64,000 nucleotides of DNA, taken from contig DATMML010000103.1 in assembly GCA_035570235.1 (NCBI GenBank), forward strand, positions 62,001-126,000. The letters are read 5' to 3'. Positions 26,711-36,558 of the stretch are shown here, piece after piece. Numbering within the stretch: the first letter of the stretch is position 1; each line of letters opens with the position of its first letter. The notes beneath the pieces were generated by a model, which saw nothing but the letters and a program-made list of their open reading frames with translations, was not told the origin of the DNA and did not search any database. This DNA comes from Vicinamibacteria bacterium (GTDB taxonomy: Bacteria; Acidobacteriota; Vicinamibacteria; Fen-336). The position numbers and the translations under genes are program-made.

Positions 26711-28333
26711 GTGGACCTGGCCATCGTTGACGCGCAGATCTGGACGGGGGACCCCAAGCAGCCCGAGGCCGAGGCCCTGGGCATCTCGGGCTCGAGGATC
26801 GTGGCTGTCGACACCACGGCCGCGATCCTCGGTCTAGCCGGACCCCGCACCCGGAAGATCGACGCGGGCCGCAAACGCGTGGTCCCCGGCTTCAATGATG
26901 CCCATGTGCACTTCTACATGGGCGGCGACTCCCTCGCCGGCGTCGACCTGCGGGGGGCGACCTCGGCCCGCGAGCTCAGTGACCGCCTGGCCGCCTTCGC
27001 GAAGACGCGCCCGAGGGGCGAATGGATCCTGCACGGCAGCTGGGACCACGAAGCCTGGACACCCCCCCTGCTGCCGACCCGCGAGCTGATCGACGACGCG
27101 ACCCCGGACCACCCGGTCTTTGTAAGTCGGCTGGACGGGCACATGGCGCTCGCCAACGCCCTCGCCATGAAACGGGCGGGCGTCGATGGGGGAGCGGCGG
27201 ATGTGGCGGGCGGCGAGATCGTCCGCGACGCCCTCGGCCGCCCCACGGGCGTGTTCAAGGACGCCGCCCAGAACCTCGTCGATCGGGTGATCCCGATCCC
27301 CTCTCGGGAGCGGGTGCTCGAGGCGATCCGGGCCGCCCAGGCCCTGGCCTCACGGAACGGAGTCACCAGCGTGCAGGACATGGGCGTCCTGGGCACCCAC
27401 GGCGCGGAGACGATGGCCGAGGTGGTGAGAACCTATCGGAGCCTGCTTCGCGCGGGGGAGCTCAGGGTGCGCGTCTCCGCCCACCTCCCGCTCCCCGAGT
27501 GGCGGCGACTGGCCGAGGCCGGCCTCCGGGTGGAGGACGGAGGCGAAATGCTGCGGGTCGGCGCCGTCAAGAGCTTTCTCGACGGCTCCCTCGGCTCGAC
27601 CACCGCTTGGTTCGACGAGCCCTACGCCGACGCGCCGGGGACCTGCGGCACGCCCAGCGACGAGATTCTCGACCCGGAGCAGCACTACCGCAACATGCGC
27701 GAGGCCGACGCCGCGGGCCTGCGCATCGCCCTCCATGCGATCGGTGACCGTGCCAACGGCGTCGCGCTCGACCTCTGGCGCCGGCTCGCCGCGGACAACG
27801 GGCCGCGCGACCGCCGCCCCCGCATCGAACACGCCCAGCACTTGCGGCCCGCGGACGTCGCGCGCTTTGCCCAGGGCGGCGTGATCGCGTCCATGCAGCC
27901 GTACCACTGCCTGGACGACGGTCGCTGGGCCGACAAGCGCATCGGCGCCGCGCGGGCCCGATTCACCTACGCCTTCCGATCGCTGATAGACGCGGGGGCG
28001 GTCGTGGCCTTCGGGTCGGACTGGTCGGTCGCGCCCATGAACCCGCTGCTGACCATCTACGCCGCGGTCACGCGGCGGACGCTCGACGGGCAGCACCCCG
28101 ATGGCTGGGTCCCCGAGCAGAAGGTGAGCGTGGCGGAGGCGGTGCGCGCCTGCACCTACCAGGGCGCCTACGCGTCCGGGGAGGAAGAGCTCAAGGGAAC
28201 GCTCGCGCCCGGGAAGCTGGCAGATCTGGTGGTGCTCTCCGACGATATCTTCTCCATCGAGCCCGGGGCCATCCGGGACGTCAGGGTGGACATGACGATC
28301 TTCGACGGGAGGGTCGTCTTCGAGCGGTCGTGA
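26711..28333 (+). CDS. Amidohydrolase family 3 (YtcJ-like)
   Basis: The 540-residue protein begins with the small beta domain ([31 protein letters not shown]) and enters the metallo-barrel at [16 protein letters not shown] with the HxH metal ligands. Further family landmarks are [81 protein letters not shown] and [19 protein letters not shown]. This is the YtcJ-type of exo-acting deaminase/amidase-like hydrolases of unknown substrate. I chose the GTG at 26711, which gives the normal N-terminus; the frame is open upstream through the preceding gene. It appears to be transcribed alone. Confidence 0.9.
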   Translation: MDLAIVDAQIWTGDPKQPEAEALGISGSRIVAVDTTAAILGLAGPRTRKIDAGRKRVVPGFNDAHVHFYMGGDSLAGVDLRGATSARELSDRLAAFAKTRPRGEWILHGSWDHEAWTPPLLPTRELIDDATPDHPVFVSRLDGHMALANALAMKRAGVDGGAADVAGGEIVRDALGRPTGVFKDAAQNLVDRVIPIPSRERVLEAIRAAQALASRNGVTSVQDMGVLGTHGAETMAEVVRTYRSLLRAGELRVRVSAHLPLPEWRRLAEAGLRVEDGGEMLRVGAVKSFLDGSLGSTTAWFDEPYADAPGTCGTPSDEILDPEQHYRNMREADAAGLRIALHAIGDRANGVALDLWRRLAADNGPRDRRPRIEHAQHLRPADVARFAQGGVIASMQPYHCLDDGRWADKRIGAARARFTYAFRSLIDAGAVVAFGSDWSVAPMNPLLTIYAAVTRRTLDGQHPDGWVPEQKVSVAEAVRACTYQGAYASGEEELKGTLAPGKLADLVVLSDDIFSIEPGAIRDVRVDMTIFDGRVVFERS

Positions 28334-28442
28334 GGCCTCGGCCGCCCGCTCCTGAGCGTGCCCGCGGGGTGGGTTCCCGAGGGAGGAGAGCAGCGACGGA
28401 AACAACATCCCGTTCGACCACCGGGAATGGGACGGAGGGGCC

Positions 28443-29639
28443 TCAGGGACGATTCGCCTCCGCGGGGTTCGAGGAGCCGCTCTCGTTGCCGCTCTTGTCC
28501 ACCGCGGTCAGGGTGTAGCGGTAGGAAACCCCCGGCGCGGCGCCCTTGTCTTCGAACCGGGTCTGGCCCCCGGGGACGGTCGCGAGAAGGGTGGGCTCGG
28601 CGCCGCCCGTGGACCGGTACAGGCGATAGACGTCCAGATCCGTCTCCGGGGACGGGCTCCAGGTGAGCTCGATCAGGCCCTCCCCGGCGAGAGCGGTGAG
28701 GCCCACCGGGGGGGCGGGAGGCGTGATGTCCTTGACCAGAACGCAGACCTCCTCCGAGGCCGCACTCTCCGCCACGGGGTCCGTGGACGCCACCGCCCGC
28801 ACCACGTAGCACGCGGTCTGATCCATGGGGGGGGCGGCGTCGAGGAACTCGCGGGCCTCCGTGGGAAGCGGGAAGAGGGGACGGCCATAGGCCCCGTCGC
28901 TCGCCCGACGGTACACCCAGAAGCCGCCCGCAAACGGGGGCGGCGTGGGCGGGGGGCTCGGGGACGGGGCGGGGGCGGCCGAGCCGGCGGGGCTGGGCGA
29001 GGTGAGGGGAGGAGCAGCCGGGGGGGAGGCGGGGGGTGTGGCCGGAAGGGACGCCACGGGTGAGGGCGAGGGCCGCGGCAACGTCGGGGGCGCGCCCGGG
29101 GGCGGCGCCACGGGCGACGGCGAGGGCCGCGGCTGGACGACCGGCTTCGGCCCGCGCCACGCGAGGGCCACTCCTTCCCCCGTCAGAGTGGCGGTGAGCG
29201 CCTTGGGGGCGGCCGGTATGGGCTGGACGGTGAGGGTCGCGATCGCACCCCGCACCGATGGACGCCCCCGCACGATGGCCCGCACCGTCGCGCGCACGGT
29301 GGTCTCGGGCGCGGGTAAGGGACCGACCTCCACCAGCGTTTCCCCCGGGGCGGCCGACCGCCGATGGCGAACGCTGACCTTCTCCAGATCGCCGGGGGCG
29401 TCGGCCCGCAGGATCTCCAATTGGAGGACGGGTAGGGGCCCGCCGTCGGTGGCCGCCCGCGGCGCCGCGTAGGTGAGCTCTAGCTGGTCGCCGCGCTGGG
29501 CGAGGTGAACGCTGGTGACGGGCGGCGGGACCCGGCGCAGGGGCGGGAGGGGATTCCCTCTCTTTCCGCAGGAGGGAAGGAAGAGAGCGAGCAGAGCGAG
29601 GGAAAGGCGGATACGCCGTTGCGGGCCGCGGGAGCGCAT
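28443..29639 (-). CDS. Proline-rich fibronectin type III lipoprotein
   Basis: The 398-residue protein has a lipoprotein signal (LLALFLPSCGKRGNPLPPL) with the lipidated Cys near residue 28. Two beta-sandwich regions with fibronectin type III character flank a low-complexity linker (about 165-235) rich in Pro, Ala and Ser (PSPSPVAPPPGAPP and similar). The C-terminal module reads PPAPPVGLTALAGEGLIELTWSPSPE and YRYTLTAVDKSGNES, typical of FN3. It starts 13 bases after hslU and is probably read from the same transcript. Its role at the cell surface is unknown. Confidence 0.82.
   Translation of the reverse strand: MRSRGPQRRIRLSLALLALFLPSCGKRGNPLPPLRRVPPPVTSVHLAQRGDQLELTYAAPRAATDGGPLPVLQLEILRADAPGDLEKVSVRHRRSAAPGETLVEVGPLPAPETTVRATVRAIVRGRPSVRGAIATLTVQPIPAAPKALTATLTGEGVALAWRGPKPVVQPRPSPSPVAPPPGAPPTLPRPSPSPVASLPATPPASPPAAPPLTSPSPAGSAAPAPSPSPPPTPPPFAGGFWVYRRASDGAYGRPLFPLPTEAREFLDAAPPMDQTACYVVRAVASTDPVAESAASEEVCVLVKDITPPAPPVGLTALAGEGLIELTWSPSPETDLDVYRLYRSTGGAEPTLLATVPGGQTRFEDKGAAPGVSYRYTLTAVDKSGNESGSSNPAEANRP
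29052..29132. repeat. Two copies of a 27-base repeat inside the FN3 lipoprotein gene
   Basis: 29052-29078 and 29106-29132 are identical except for two positions. They encode the PRPSPSPVA units of the proline-rich linker and are a likely site of copy-number change. Confidence 0.75.
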
Positions 29640-29652
29640 CGGGGGAGCGTAC

Positions 29653-31056
<1,404 letters not shown>

Positions 31057-31599
31057 CTAGAGGCTCTCCACCAGGATGGAGTCGTTGGTGTAGATGCAGA
31101 TGCCGGCCGCGATCTTCATGGCCTCGAGGGCGAGGCGGGCGGCGTCCATCTCTGTGTGGCGGGCGAGGGCGCGGGCGGCGGCGAGGGCGAAGGGGCCGCC
31201 GCTCCCCACCGCGATCAGTCCGTCGTCGGGGGTGATCACGTCCCCCGCTCCCGAGAGGAGGAAAGAGGAGTCCCGGTCGGCCACCACCAGGAAGGCCTCC
31301 AGCCTCCGCAGGACGCGGTCCGTCCGCCAGTCCTTGGCCAGCTCCACCGTGGCCCGCTCCAGGCTGCCCCGGAACTCCTCGATCTTGGCCTCGAACTTTG
31401 CGAAGAGGGCCATGGCGTCGGCGGTCGAGCCCGCGAAGCCGGCCAGGACCTGGCCGTTGTGGAGGCGGCGGATCTTGCGGGCCGTGTGCTTCACCACCGT
31501 TTGGCCCAGCGTGACCTGACCGTCGCCCGCGATCGCGCAGCTGCCCTTCACGCGCACGGCCAGGATCGTGGTCCCGTGGGGGGTGGTGTCGCTGTTCAT
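31057..31599 (-). CDS. hslV: ATP-dependent protease peptidase subunit HslV
   Basis: The 180-residue protein aligns with HslV over its whole length: [94 protein letters not shown] and [10 protein letters not shown]. The catalytic N-terminal threonine should be Thr10 after removal of a nine-residue leader (MNSDTTPHG); no in-frame start closer to it exists. A strong promoter lies upstream. It assembles as two hexameric rings capped by HslU. Confidence 0.95.
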   Translation of the reverse strand: MNSDTTPHGTTILAVRVKGSCAIAGDGQVTLGQTVVKHTARKIRRLHNGQVLAGFAGSTADAMALFAKFEAKIEEFRGSLERATVELAKDWRTDRVLRRLEAFLVVADRDSSFLLSGAGDVITPDDGLIAVGSGGPFALAAARALARHTEMDAARLALEAMKIAAGICIYTNDSILVESL

Positions 31600-31630
31600 G
31601 GGGAGGGCTCGGGTACGGACCGAAAAGCTT

Positions 31631-31660
31631 AGTATAGGGGGGGGCGTCGGGGCGGGTCAA
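31631..31660 (-). promoter_or_regulatory. Sigma-70 promoter of hslVU
   Basis: On the minus strand TTGACC (31660-31655) and TATACT (31636-31631) are separated by 18 bases. The start site should be near 31624, leaving a leader of about 25 bases before the hslV ATG, with a GGGAGG-poor, pyrimidine-rich stretch just before the start codon. Confidence 0.7.
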
Positions 31661-31696
31661 CGAAGCGGGGGGCCCTGATCCCCCGGGAGGTCGTGG

Positions 31697-32065
31697 GTGG
31701 GCCTGAAGTCGCTGGCGCTCGTCTCCGGACTCTACGACCTCGCGCTCGCCCTGCCCATGCTGGTGGCGGCACCCCGTCTGGCCGAGCTCTTCGGTGCGCC
31801 TCCTCCCGTGCCCCTCCTCAACGCCCAGCTCAACGGCATCTTCACCCTGACCCTCGCCGTGGGCTACTTCTGGGCGGCCCGGGACCCCGAGGCGCGGCGC
31901 GGCTACTTCTGGGTGGCGGGTGTCCTGGCCAAGGGGTTGGGGGCCGCCCTCTTCGTGCTCGACCACTTCACGGAGGGCTCGCCCGCCGCCTTCCTCCTCT
32001 TCGCGGCCACGGACGGGACCCTGGCCCTCGCCACCCTGGCCCTGCTCTGCCGCCGCCGGGCCTAA
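31697..32065 (+). CDS. Small four-helix membrane protein
   Basis: A 122-residue protein with about four membrane helices (near 7-27, 45-62, 71-90, 97-118). The GTG at 31697 has GGGAGG (31685-31690) at six bases. The sequence LYDLALALPMLVAAPRLAELFGAPPP at the N-terminus is typical of small uncharacterised membrane proteins in GC-rich bacteria. It is divergent from hslV, and its TAA overlaps the stop of the convergent exported-protein gene. No function can be proposed. Confidence 0.7.
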   Translation: MGLKSLALVSGLYDLALALPMLVAAPRLAELFGAPPPVPLLNAQLNGIFTLTLAVGYFWAARDPEARRGYFWVAGVLAKGLGAALFVLDHFTEGSPAAFLLFAATDGTLALATLALLCRRRA

Positions 32066-32931
32066 TACTCGACGTACTCGATCCGACGGTGCAGCTCCTC
32101 GGGCGCGATCTTGCCCGCGGCCCGGTCGTCCAGCTCCTTCTTGCGCACGCGCACCACCAGGGTCCGCAGCGGACGCGCGATCACGAAAGGGGACCCGGGG
32201 ACGAAGTCCACCGCCACCACCACGGACTCCTCCGGGCGCACGATCCGCAGGCTGTGACCCTGGCCTTCGAGCGCGCTGGTGACGGCGGCGCGGACATCGG
32301 AGATGACCTGCCCGGGGCCGCGGGTGTCCTCCGGGCCCTCGGACTCGAACCAGAAGCGCCAGGGGGGCGGGATGGGCGGGGGGACGGGACCGGAGGGCGG
32401 CGAAGGGGCGGGGGGCGGCCCCAACCGGATCTGGATCTCCTGCGTGAACTCCTCGAGGTCGTGCTCGGCCTTCTGTCGGTCACGCTCCGCCTGACGCTGC
32501 AGGTCTTCCGCCTGCTCCACCATAGTCTTCACGTCTTGCTCCCGCAGCTCGGCTTCGTCGGTGCGGCCTTGCTGGGCGAGACTCTGGGCCTCACGCTGCA
32601 GCCGTCGCTGCTCTTGGCGGAGCCGCGCCACCCCCGTCTGCGCCCGCCCCCGCATGATGAAGACGCGCCCTTCCTCGGGGAGGGCGCGGGGGGCGAGGAT
32701 GAAGACCGCGCCCATGCCTTTGAGGTGGTAGGCCCGGCAAGAATCTCCCCCCAAGACGAGGCTCGTCCCGCTTCGGCTCACCTTGGCCACCGCCCCTACG
32801 AGAGCGGACTGCACGGCCTGGAGGTCGGCGCGCGGATCGGGGGTCGCCTGAGCGAAGGCCCGCGCGGGAAGGACAAGGAGCGCCGTCGCCAGGGCGGCGG
32901 CGGGGGCAAGACGCCAGGGCATGGTCATCAC
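32062..32931 (-). CDS. Exported coiled-coil protein, third gene of the ECF sigma operon
   Basis: The 289-residue protein has a signal peptide ending near AFA-QA (residue 27). Residues about 100-165 form a long, highly charged coiled coil (RLRQEQRRLQREAQSLAQQ and following), then a proline-rich linker around 172-190 and a C-terminal beta/alpha domain (VISDVRAAVTSALEGQGHSLRIV, ESVVVAVDFVPG). No enzymatic motif is visible. The ATGA overlap with the anti-sigma gene ties it to the sigma factor operon; in such operons the third gene is often either a regulated envelope protein or a partner of the anti-sigma factor. Confidence 0.78.
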   Translation of the reverse strand: MMTMPWRLAPAAALATALLVLPARAFAQATPDPRADLQAVQSALVGAVAKVSRSGTSLVLGGDSCRAYHLKGMGAVFILAPRALPEEGRVFIMRGRAQTGVARLRQEQRRLQREAQSLAQQGRTDEAELREQDVKTMVEQAEDLQRQAERDRQKAEHDLEEFTQEIQIRLGPPPAPSPPSGPVPPPIPPPWRFWFESEGPEDTRGPGQVISDVRAAVTSALEGQGHSLRIVRPEESVVVAVDFVPGSPFVIARPLRTLVVRVRKKELDDRAAGKIAPEELHRRIEYVEY

Positions 32932-33581
32932 CTCTTCTGTGCGGCCTCAAGCACGTAGCCCATGAGCTCGGTGGTGCGGGCCACTTGCTGTCCGTTCTTG
33001 CCGTCCAGATAGGAGAGGCCCGCGCTGATACGGGCCATATCGTACCGGCGCTGGGCTTCCTTCTTCGCGGTCCAGTCCTCCAGGCTCGCGCGCAGGAGCT
33101 CCCCCTGACGCAACTCGCTCTTCTGGATCATCTCCTCGACCTGGGGCAGGACCGCCGGCTCGGCACGCGGGGCGGCCGAGAGCGTGGCCTGCAGGGCCTG
33201 GATCTCTTCGTGGTGGCGGGCGTCCTGCTCGGCGAGCAGCCGCCGCAGATCCCGGTCTCCGCTCCCCAGGCGGATGGCGAGCTGGCCCTTCTCGTAGCGC
33301 ACCTCGGAGCCGGAGAGGCCGAAGGCCGCGCCCACGGCCAGGAGGAGGACGGCGGCCGCGGCCAGGAACCGGGAGGGGGCGGAGCGGGGCCGCACGGTCT
33401 TCCGCAGACCCTCCGGAACCTCCCAGGCCGCGAGCTGCCCGCGAAGGCCGCGCAGGGCCGCCATCTCCTCGCGGCAGGTGGAGCAAGCCGCCAGATGCTC
33501 CTCCACGCGCTCGCGGGTGGCGGGGTCAGCCTCCCCGTAGAGCACGTCCAACCTCTCGTCACGAAGAACGCTGCATTCCAT
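32928..33581 (-). CDS. Membrane-anchored anti-sigma factor with zf-HC2 domain
   Basis: The 217-residue protein starts with the anti-sigma zinc finger: MECSVLRDERLDVLYGE followed by HLAACSTCREEM, which gives the HxxxCxxC metal site. A single membrane helix follows at about 72-90 (FLAAAAVLLLAVGAAFGL), and the periplasmic part is a helical, glutamine-rich region (about 110-215). It should hold the ECF sigma factor encoded 19 bases upstream at the membrane until a signal triggers release. Its periplasmic part does not look like a known sensor. Confidence 0.88.
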   Translation of the reverse strand: MECSVLRDERLDVLYGEADPATRERVEEHLAACSTCREEMAALRGLRGQLAAWEVPEGLRKTVRPRSAPSRFLAAAAVLLLAVGAAFGLSGSEVRYEKGQLAIRLGSGDRDLRRLLAEQDARHHEEIQALQATLSAAPRAEPAVLPQVEEMIQKSELRQGELLRASLEDWTAKKEAQRRYDMARISAGLSYLDGKNGQQVARTTELMGYVLEAAQKR

Positions 33582-33600
33582 AGCCGTCTCTCCTCGTCCT

Positions 33601-34203
33601 TTAGGGCGTGGGGGCGGGCAGGGGCGTCGTGCCCCGCAGGCCCTGGTGCTCGAGCCTCTGCCGGAGCTGTCCGAGCCCGCGGTAGAGCCGTGTCTTCACC
33701 GTCGACAGCGGCACGTCGAGGACCTGCGAAATCTCGAGGAACGTGAGCTCTTGGTACTCCTTGAGCACGATCACCTCGCGCTGCTCCTCGGGCAGCGCCG
33801 CCACCGCCGCCGCCACCGTCCGGCACACCTCTCGCCTCTGAAGCAGATCGAGCGCGCTCGGCCGGGCCTCGGGGAGCGATTCCCCGCCCTCCTCCAACTC
33901 ATCGAGGCTCACGAGCGTCCTTCCCTTTCGTCGACGGACCCGGTCCCGGCAGAGGTTGAGGGCGATCTGGTAGAGCCAGGAGGAGAAGCGGGCCTCCTTC
34001 TTGAAGGTTCCGAGGCCGCGGTAAGCCTTAAGGAAGGCCTCCTGGCACAGGTCGCGGGCCTCTTCTTCCGAACCCACCAGCCTGTAGATAGCGCCTCGAA
34101 TCTTCCTCTCCCATCGCACCAGCAGCTCATCGAACGCAGACCACTCCCCGGCCAGACACGCTTCCACCAGCGCTTCATCGGTGCGCCCCATGTCCCTCCG
34201 CAT
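33601..34203 (-). CDS. ECF-type RNA polymerase sigma factor
   Basis: The 200-residue protein has region 2 (EEARDLCQEAFLKAYRGLGTFKKEARFSSWLYQIALNLCRDRVRRR) and region 4 (LPEEQREVIVLKEYQELTFLEISQVLDVPLSTVKTRLYRGL) separated by an acidic linker, without region 3: the normal ECF layout. It directs transcription of its own regulon. A zf-HC2 anti-sigma gene follows in the operon, and a 16-base perfect palindrome (34241-34256) lies 37 bases upstream of its ATG. A longer start is not available in frame before the xerC stop region. Confidence 0.92.
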   Translation of the reverse strand: MRRDMGRTDEALVEACLAGEWSAFDELLVRWERKIRGAIYRLVGSEEEARDLCQEAFLKAYRGLGTFKKEARFSSWLYQIALNLCRDRVRRRKGRTLVSLDELEEGGESLPEARPSALDLLQRREVCRTVAAAVAALPEEQREVIVLKEYQELTFLEISQVLDVPLSTVKTRLYRGLGQLRQRLEHQGLRGTTPLPAPTP

Positions 34204-34240
34204 CAGATAGGACGCGGTGTGGCTGGTAAGAGTCCAATAT

Positions 34241-34256
34241 TCTGTCTATAGACAGA
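34241..34256. promoter_or_regulatory. Perfect 16-base palindrome upstream of the ECF sigma gene
   Basis: TCTGTCTATAGACAGA is a perfect inverted repeat with no spacer, in the 54-base gap between the xerC stop (34258) and the sigma factor start (34203). Its AT-rich centre (TATAGA on the minus strand) could also act as a -10. This is the shape of a dimer-binding operator, not of a terminator. Confidence 0.55.
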
Positions 34257-34257
34257 T

Positions 34258-35142
34258 TCAGGATGCTCGCGGATGATGCTCTCTGTAAATCTGCAGTATA
34301 TGTCGAGCATCCACATGGGTGTATCTCTGGGTGGTCGAGAGGCTGCTATGCCCCAGAAGCTCTTGAATCGTACGCAGATCCGCGCCCCGCTCCAAGAGAT
34401 GGGTCGCGAAGCTGTGGCGGAGCGTGTGGGGGCTCATCTTCTTTGCCAGGGCCGTCTCCCCCAGCCGCCTGCTGAAGATCATACGAATACTTCTATCTGT
34501 CAATCGCCCCCCGCGGAGGTTGACGAAGAGGGCGTCGGTCCGTGGCTGGGCGCGCGAGCGGGCGGGCAGGTAGGCCATGAGAGCGGCCCGGGCGACGGTG
34601 CCGAACGGGACGACCCGCTCCTTTCTCCCCTTTCCCAGGACTCGGACCAGCCGCGCGTCGAGATCCACCTCGCCCAGGTCCAGGCCCACGAGCTCGGCGC
34701 ATCGGATCCCGGTGGCATAGAGGAGCTCCAAGATGGCGCGGTTCCTGAGCGCCCCGTCGGTCACTCCGGGCAGGTCCAGGAACGCGGCCACCTCCGCTTC
34801 CTCGAGGTGGGCGGGGATCCGACGCTCGGTGCGGGGCGACAGCAGGGCCCGGGCCGGGTTCCGCTCCACCGTCCCCTCGCGGCAGAGGAAGCGGAAGAAG
34901 GTCCGCAGGCTGGCCAGCTTCCGGGCCGCGGTCGCCTTCTTGACCCCCCGCTCATGGAGGTGGGCCAGGAAGGAGCGTATGAGGAGGTGATCGACGTCTC
35001 GCGGGTGGGCCTCCCTCCCCACGGCCGCCCGCAGGTGGGCGCGGAACTGTTTGAGATCCTCCCCGTAGGCGCGGACGGTGTGGGGGGAGGCGTTTCGCTC
35101 GTCCTCAAGGTGCCGGAGGAACGCGGCCACCGCTCGCTGCAT
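34258..35142 (-). CDS. xerC: Tyrosine recombinase XerC/XerD type
   Basis: The 294-residue protein has an N-terminal SAM-like core-binding domain (FLRHLEDERNASPHTVRAYGEDLKQF) and a catalytic domain with YATGIRCAELVGL (first Arg), LGKGRKERVVPFG (Lys), SPHTLRHSFATHLLERGADLRTIQELLGHSSLSTTQRYTHV (HxxR, His and the nucleophile Tyr). Length and motifs match chromosome-dimer recombinases rather than phage integrases. It follows trmFO by eight bases, an arrangement also seen in other bacteria, and is probably co-transcribed. XerC versus XerD cannot be decided from one sequence; the trmFO neighbourhood favours XerC. Confidence 0.9.
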   Translation of the reverse strand: MQRAVAAFLRHLEDERNASPHTVRAYGEDLKQFRAHLRAAVGREAHPRDVDHLLIRSFLAHLHERGVKKATAARKLASLRTFFRFLCREGTVERNPARALLSPRTERRIPAHLEEAEVAAFLDLPGVTDGALRNRAILELLYATGIRCAELVGLDLGEVDLDARLVRVLGKGRKERVVPFGTVARAALMAYLPARSRAQPRTDALFVNLRGGRLTDRSIRMIFSRRLGETALAKKMSPHTLRHSFATHLLERGADLRTIQELLGHSSLSTTQRYTHVDARHILQIYREHHPRAS

Positions 35143-35150
35143 GAGAGGGC

Positions 35151-36503
35151 CTAGACGGTGGTGGCGGCCCGGGGCGCGGGGGTTGCTACGCCCTCCTGGA
35201 GCCGCGGAGCGAACCGTCGCAGGCTGTCCAGGGCTCGCTGCGCCATGGCCAGGCGCTTGCGCGCCTTGTCCCGGATGCGGACGGGAAGGTCGGGCAGCAA
35301 GCCGAAGGCAATGTTGGTGGGCTGATAGTGGCGGGGATCGCTCCGGGCGATGTAGCGGCCGAGCGCTCCCAGGGCGGTGTCTTCCGGGAAGACGGGGGGG
35401 GCGCCGCCCTGGGACCGGAAGGCGGCGCCGATGCCCGCCATGAGTCCGGAGGCCGCGGATTCGACGTATCCCTCGACCCCCGACATCTGACCCGCGAAGA
35501 AGAGGCCCGGGCGCCGCCGGGTCTCGAAGGTGGGCTCGAGGGTGGCGGGGGCGTTGACGTAGGTGTTCCGGTGGATCATCCCGTGGCGCACGAACTCCGC
35601 CCCCTCCAGGCCGGGGATCATCTGAAAGACGCGCTTCTGCTCGCCCCACTTGAGCTGGGTCTGGAAGCCCACGATCGAGAAATGGCTGGCCGCCAGGTTG
35701 TCCTGGCGGAGCTGGACCACCGCGAAGGGGCGGGCGCCCGTGCGGGGGTCGTTGAGGCCCACCGGCTTCAGGGGGCCGAAGCGCAGGGTCTCGGGGCCCC
35801 GGCGGGCCATGACCTCGAGCGGGAGGCAGCCCTCGAAGAAGAGCTCGTGCTCGAAGTCGTGGAGGGTGGCGCACTCGGCCGCGATCAGGGCCTCCTGGAA
35901 GGCGTGGTACCCAGCCTCCGTAAGGGGGCAGTTCACGTAGTCATCCCCCCCCTTGCCGTAGCGCGAGGCTCGGAAGGTCTTGCTGAAGTCGATGCTCTCC
36001 GCCTCCACGACCGGGCTCACCGCGTCATAAAAGTAGAGGTGGGCCTGGCCCACGAAAGCGGCCACGTCCTGGGCCAGCGCCTCCGAGGTCAAGGGCCCGG
36101 TGGCCACGATCGAGACGGGTGCGTCGGGGATGCGGAGCACCTCGTCCCGATGGATGGTGACCCCGGGTAGGGCGTTCACGGCCGCGGTGACCCTTTCCGC
36201 GAAGAGACCGCGGTCGACCGCGAGCGCACTCCCCGCCGGCACCCGGACCTCGTCCGCCACCCGGATGATCAGGGAGTCCAGCCGCCGCATCTCCTCCTTG
36301 AGGAGGCCGGCCGCCTGGTCGAGCGCGTTCCCCCGCAGGCTGTTCGAGCAGACGAGCTCGGCCAGGTTAGAGGTCTGGTGAACCGGGGTGGGGCGGGTGG
36401 GCCGCATCTCGTGGAGCTCCACCTTTACCCCGCGCCGGGCCAGCTGCCACGCGGCCTCGCTGCCCGCGAGGCCGCCCCCGACGATCGTCACCGGCGAGCT
36501 CAT
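35151..36503 (-). CDS. trmFO: tRNA uridine-54 C5-methyltransferase TrmFO (folate-dependent)
   Basis: The 450-residue protein starts with the FAD motif PVTIVGGGLAGSEAAWQLARRGVKVELHEMRP and contains HQTSNLAELVCSNSLRG, GSALAVDRGLFAERV, YFYDAVSPVVEAESID, FEGCLPLEVMARRGPETLRFGPLKPVGL and a C-terminal GQMSGVEGYVESAASGLMAG. These are diagnostic for TrmFO, which methylates U54 in the T-loop of tRNAs using methylene-tetrahydrofolate and FADH2. The ATG at 36503 begins the FAD fold; TATACT lies nine bases upstream with no Shine-Dalgarno between. Confidence 0.94.
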   Translation of the reverse strand: MSSPVTIVGGGLAGSEAAWQLARRGVKVELHEMRPTRPTPVHQTSNLAELVCSNSLRGNALDQAAGLLKEEMRRLDSLIIRVADEVRVPAGSALAVDRGLFAERVTAAVNALPGVTIHRDEVLRIPDAPVSIVATGPLTSEALAQDVAAFVGQAHLYFYDAVSPVVEAESIDFSKTFRASRYGKGGDDYVNCPLTEAGYHAFQEALIAAECATLHDFEHELFFEGCLPLEVMARRGPETLRFGPLKPVGLNDPRTGARPFAVVQLRQDNLAASHFSIVGFQTQLKWGEQKRVFQMIPGLEGAEFVRHGMIHRNTYVNAPATLEPTFETRRRPGLFFAGQMSGVEGYVESAASGLMAGIGAAFRSQGGAPPVFPEDTALGALGRYIARSDPRHYQPTNIAFGLLPDLPVRIRDKARKRLAMAQRALDSLRRFAPRLQEGVATPAPRAATTV

Positions 36504-36512
36504 CTTCGAAAC

Positions 36513-36518
36513 AGTATA
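36513..36518 (-). promoter_or_regulatory. -10 element TATACT just upstream of trmFO
   Basis: On the minus strand TATACT ends nine bases before the trmFO ATG. Transcription from it would start about 1-3 bases before the start codon, giving an almost leaderless mRNA. There is no Shine-Dalgarno sequence in the gap. The -35 region, which overlaps the end of topA, is poor. Confidence 0.5.
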
Positions 36519-36558
36519 GCGCCCCCCGAAGGGAGGGGTGGAGCCTAGGCGGGCGCGC

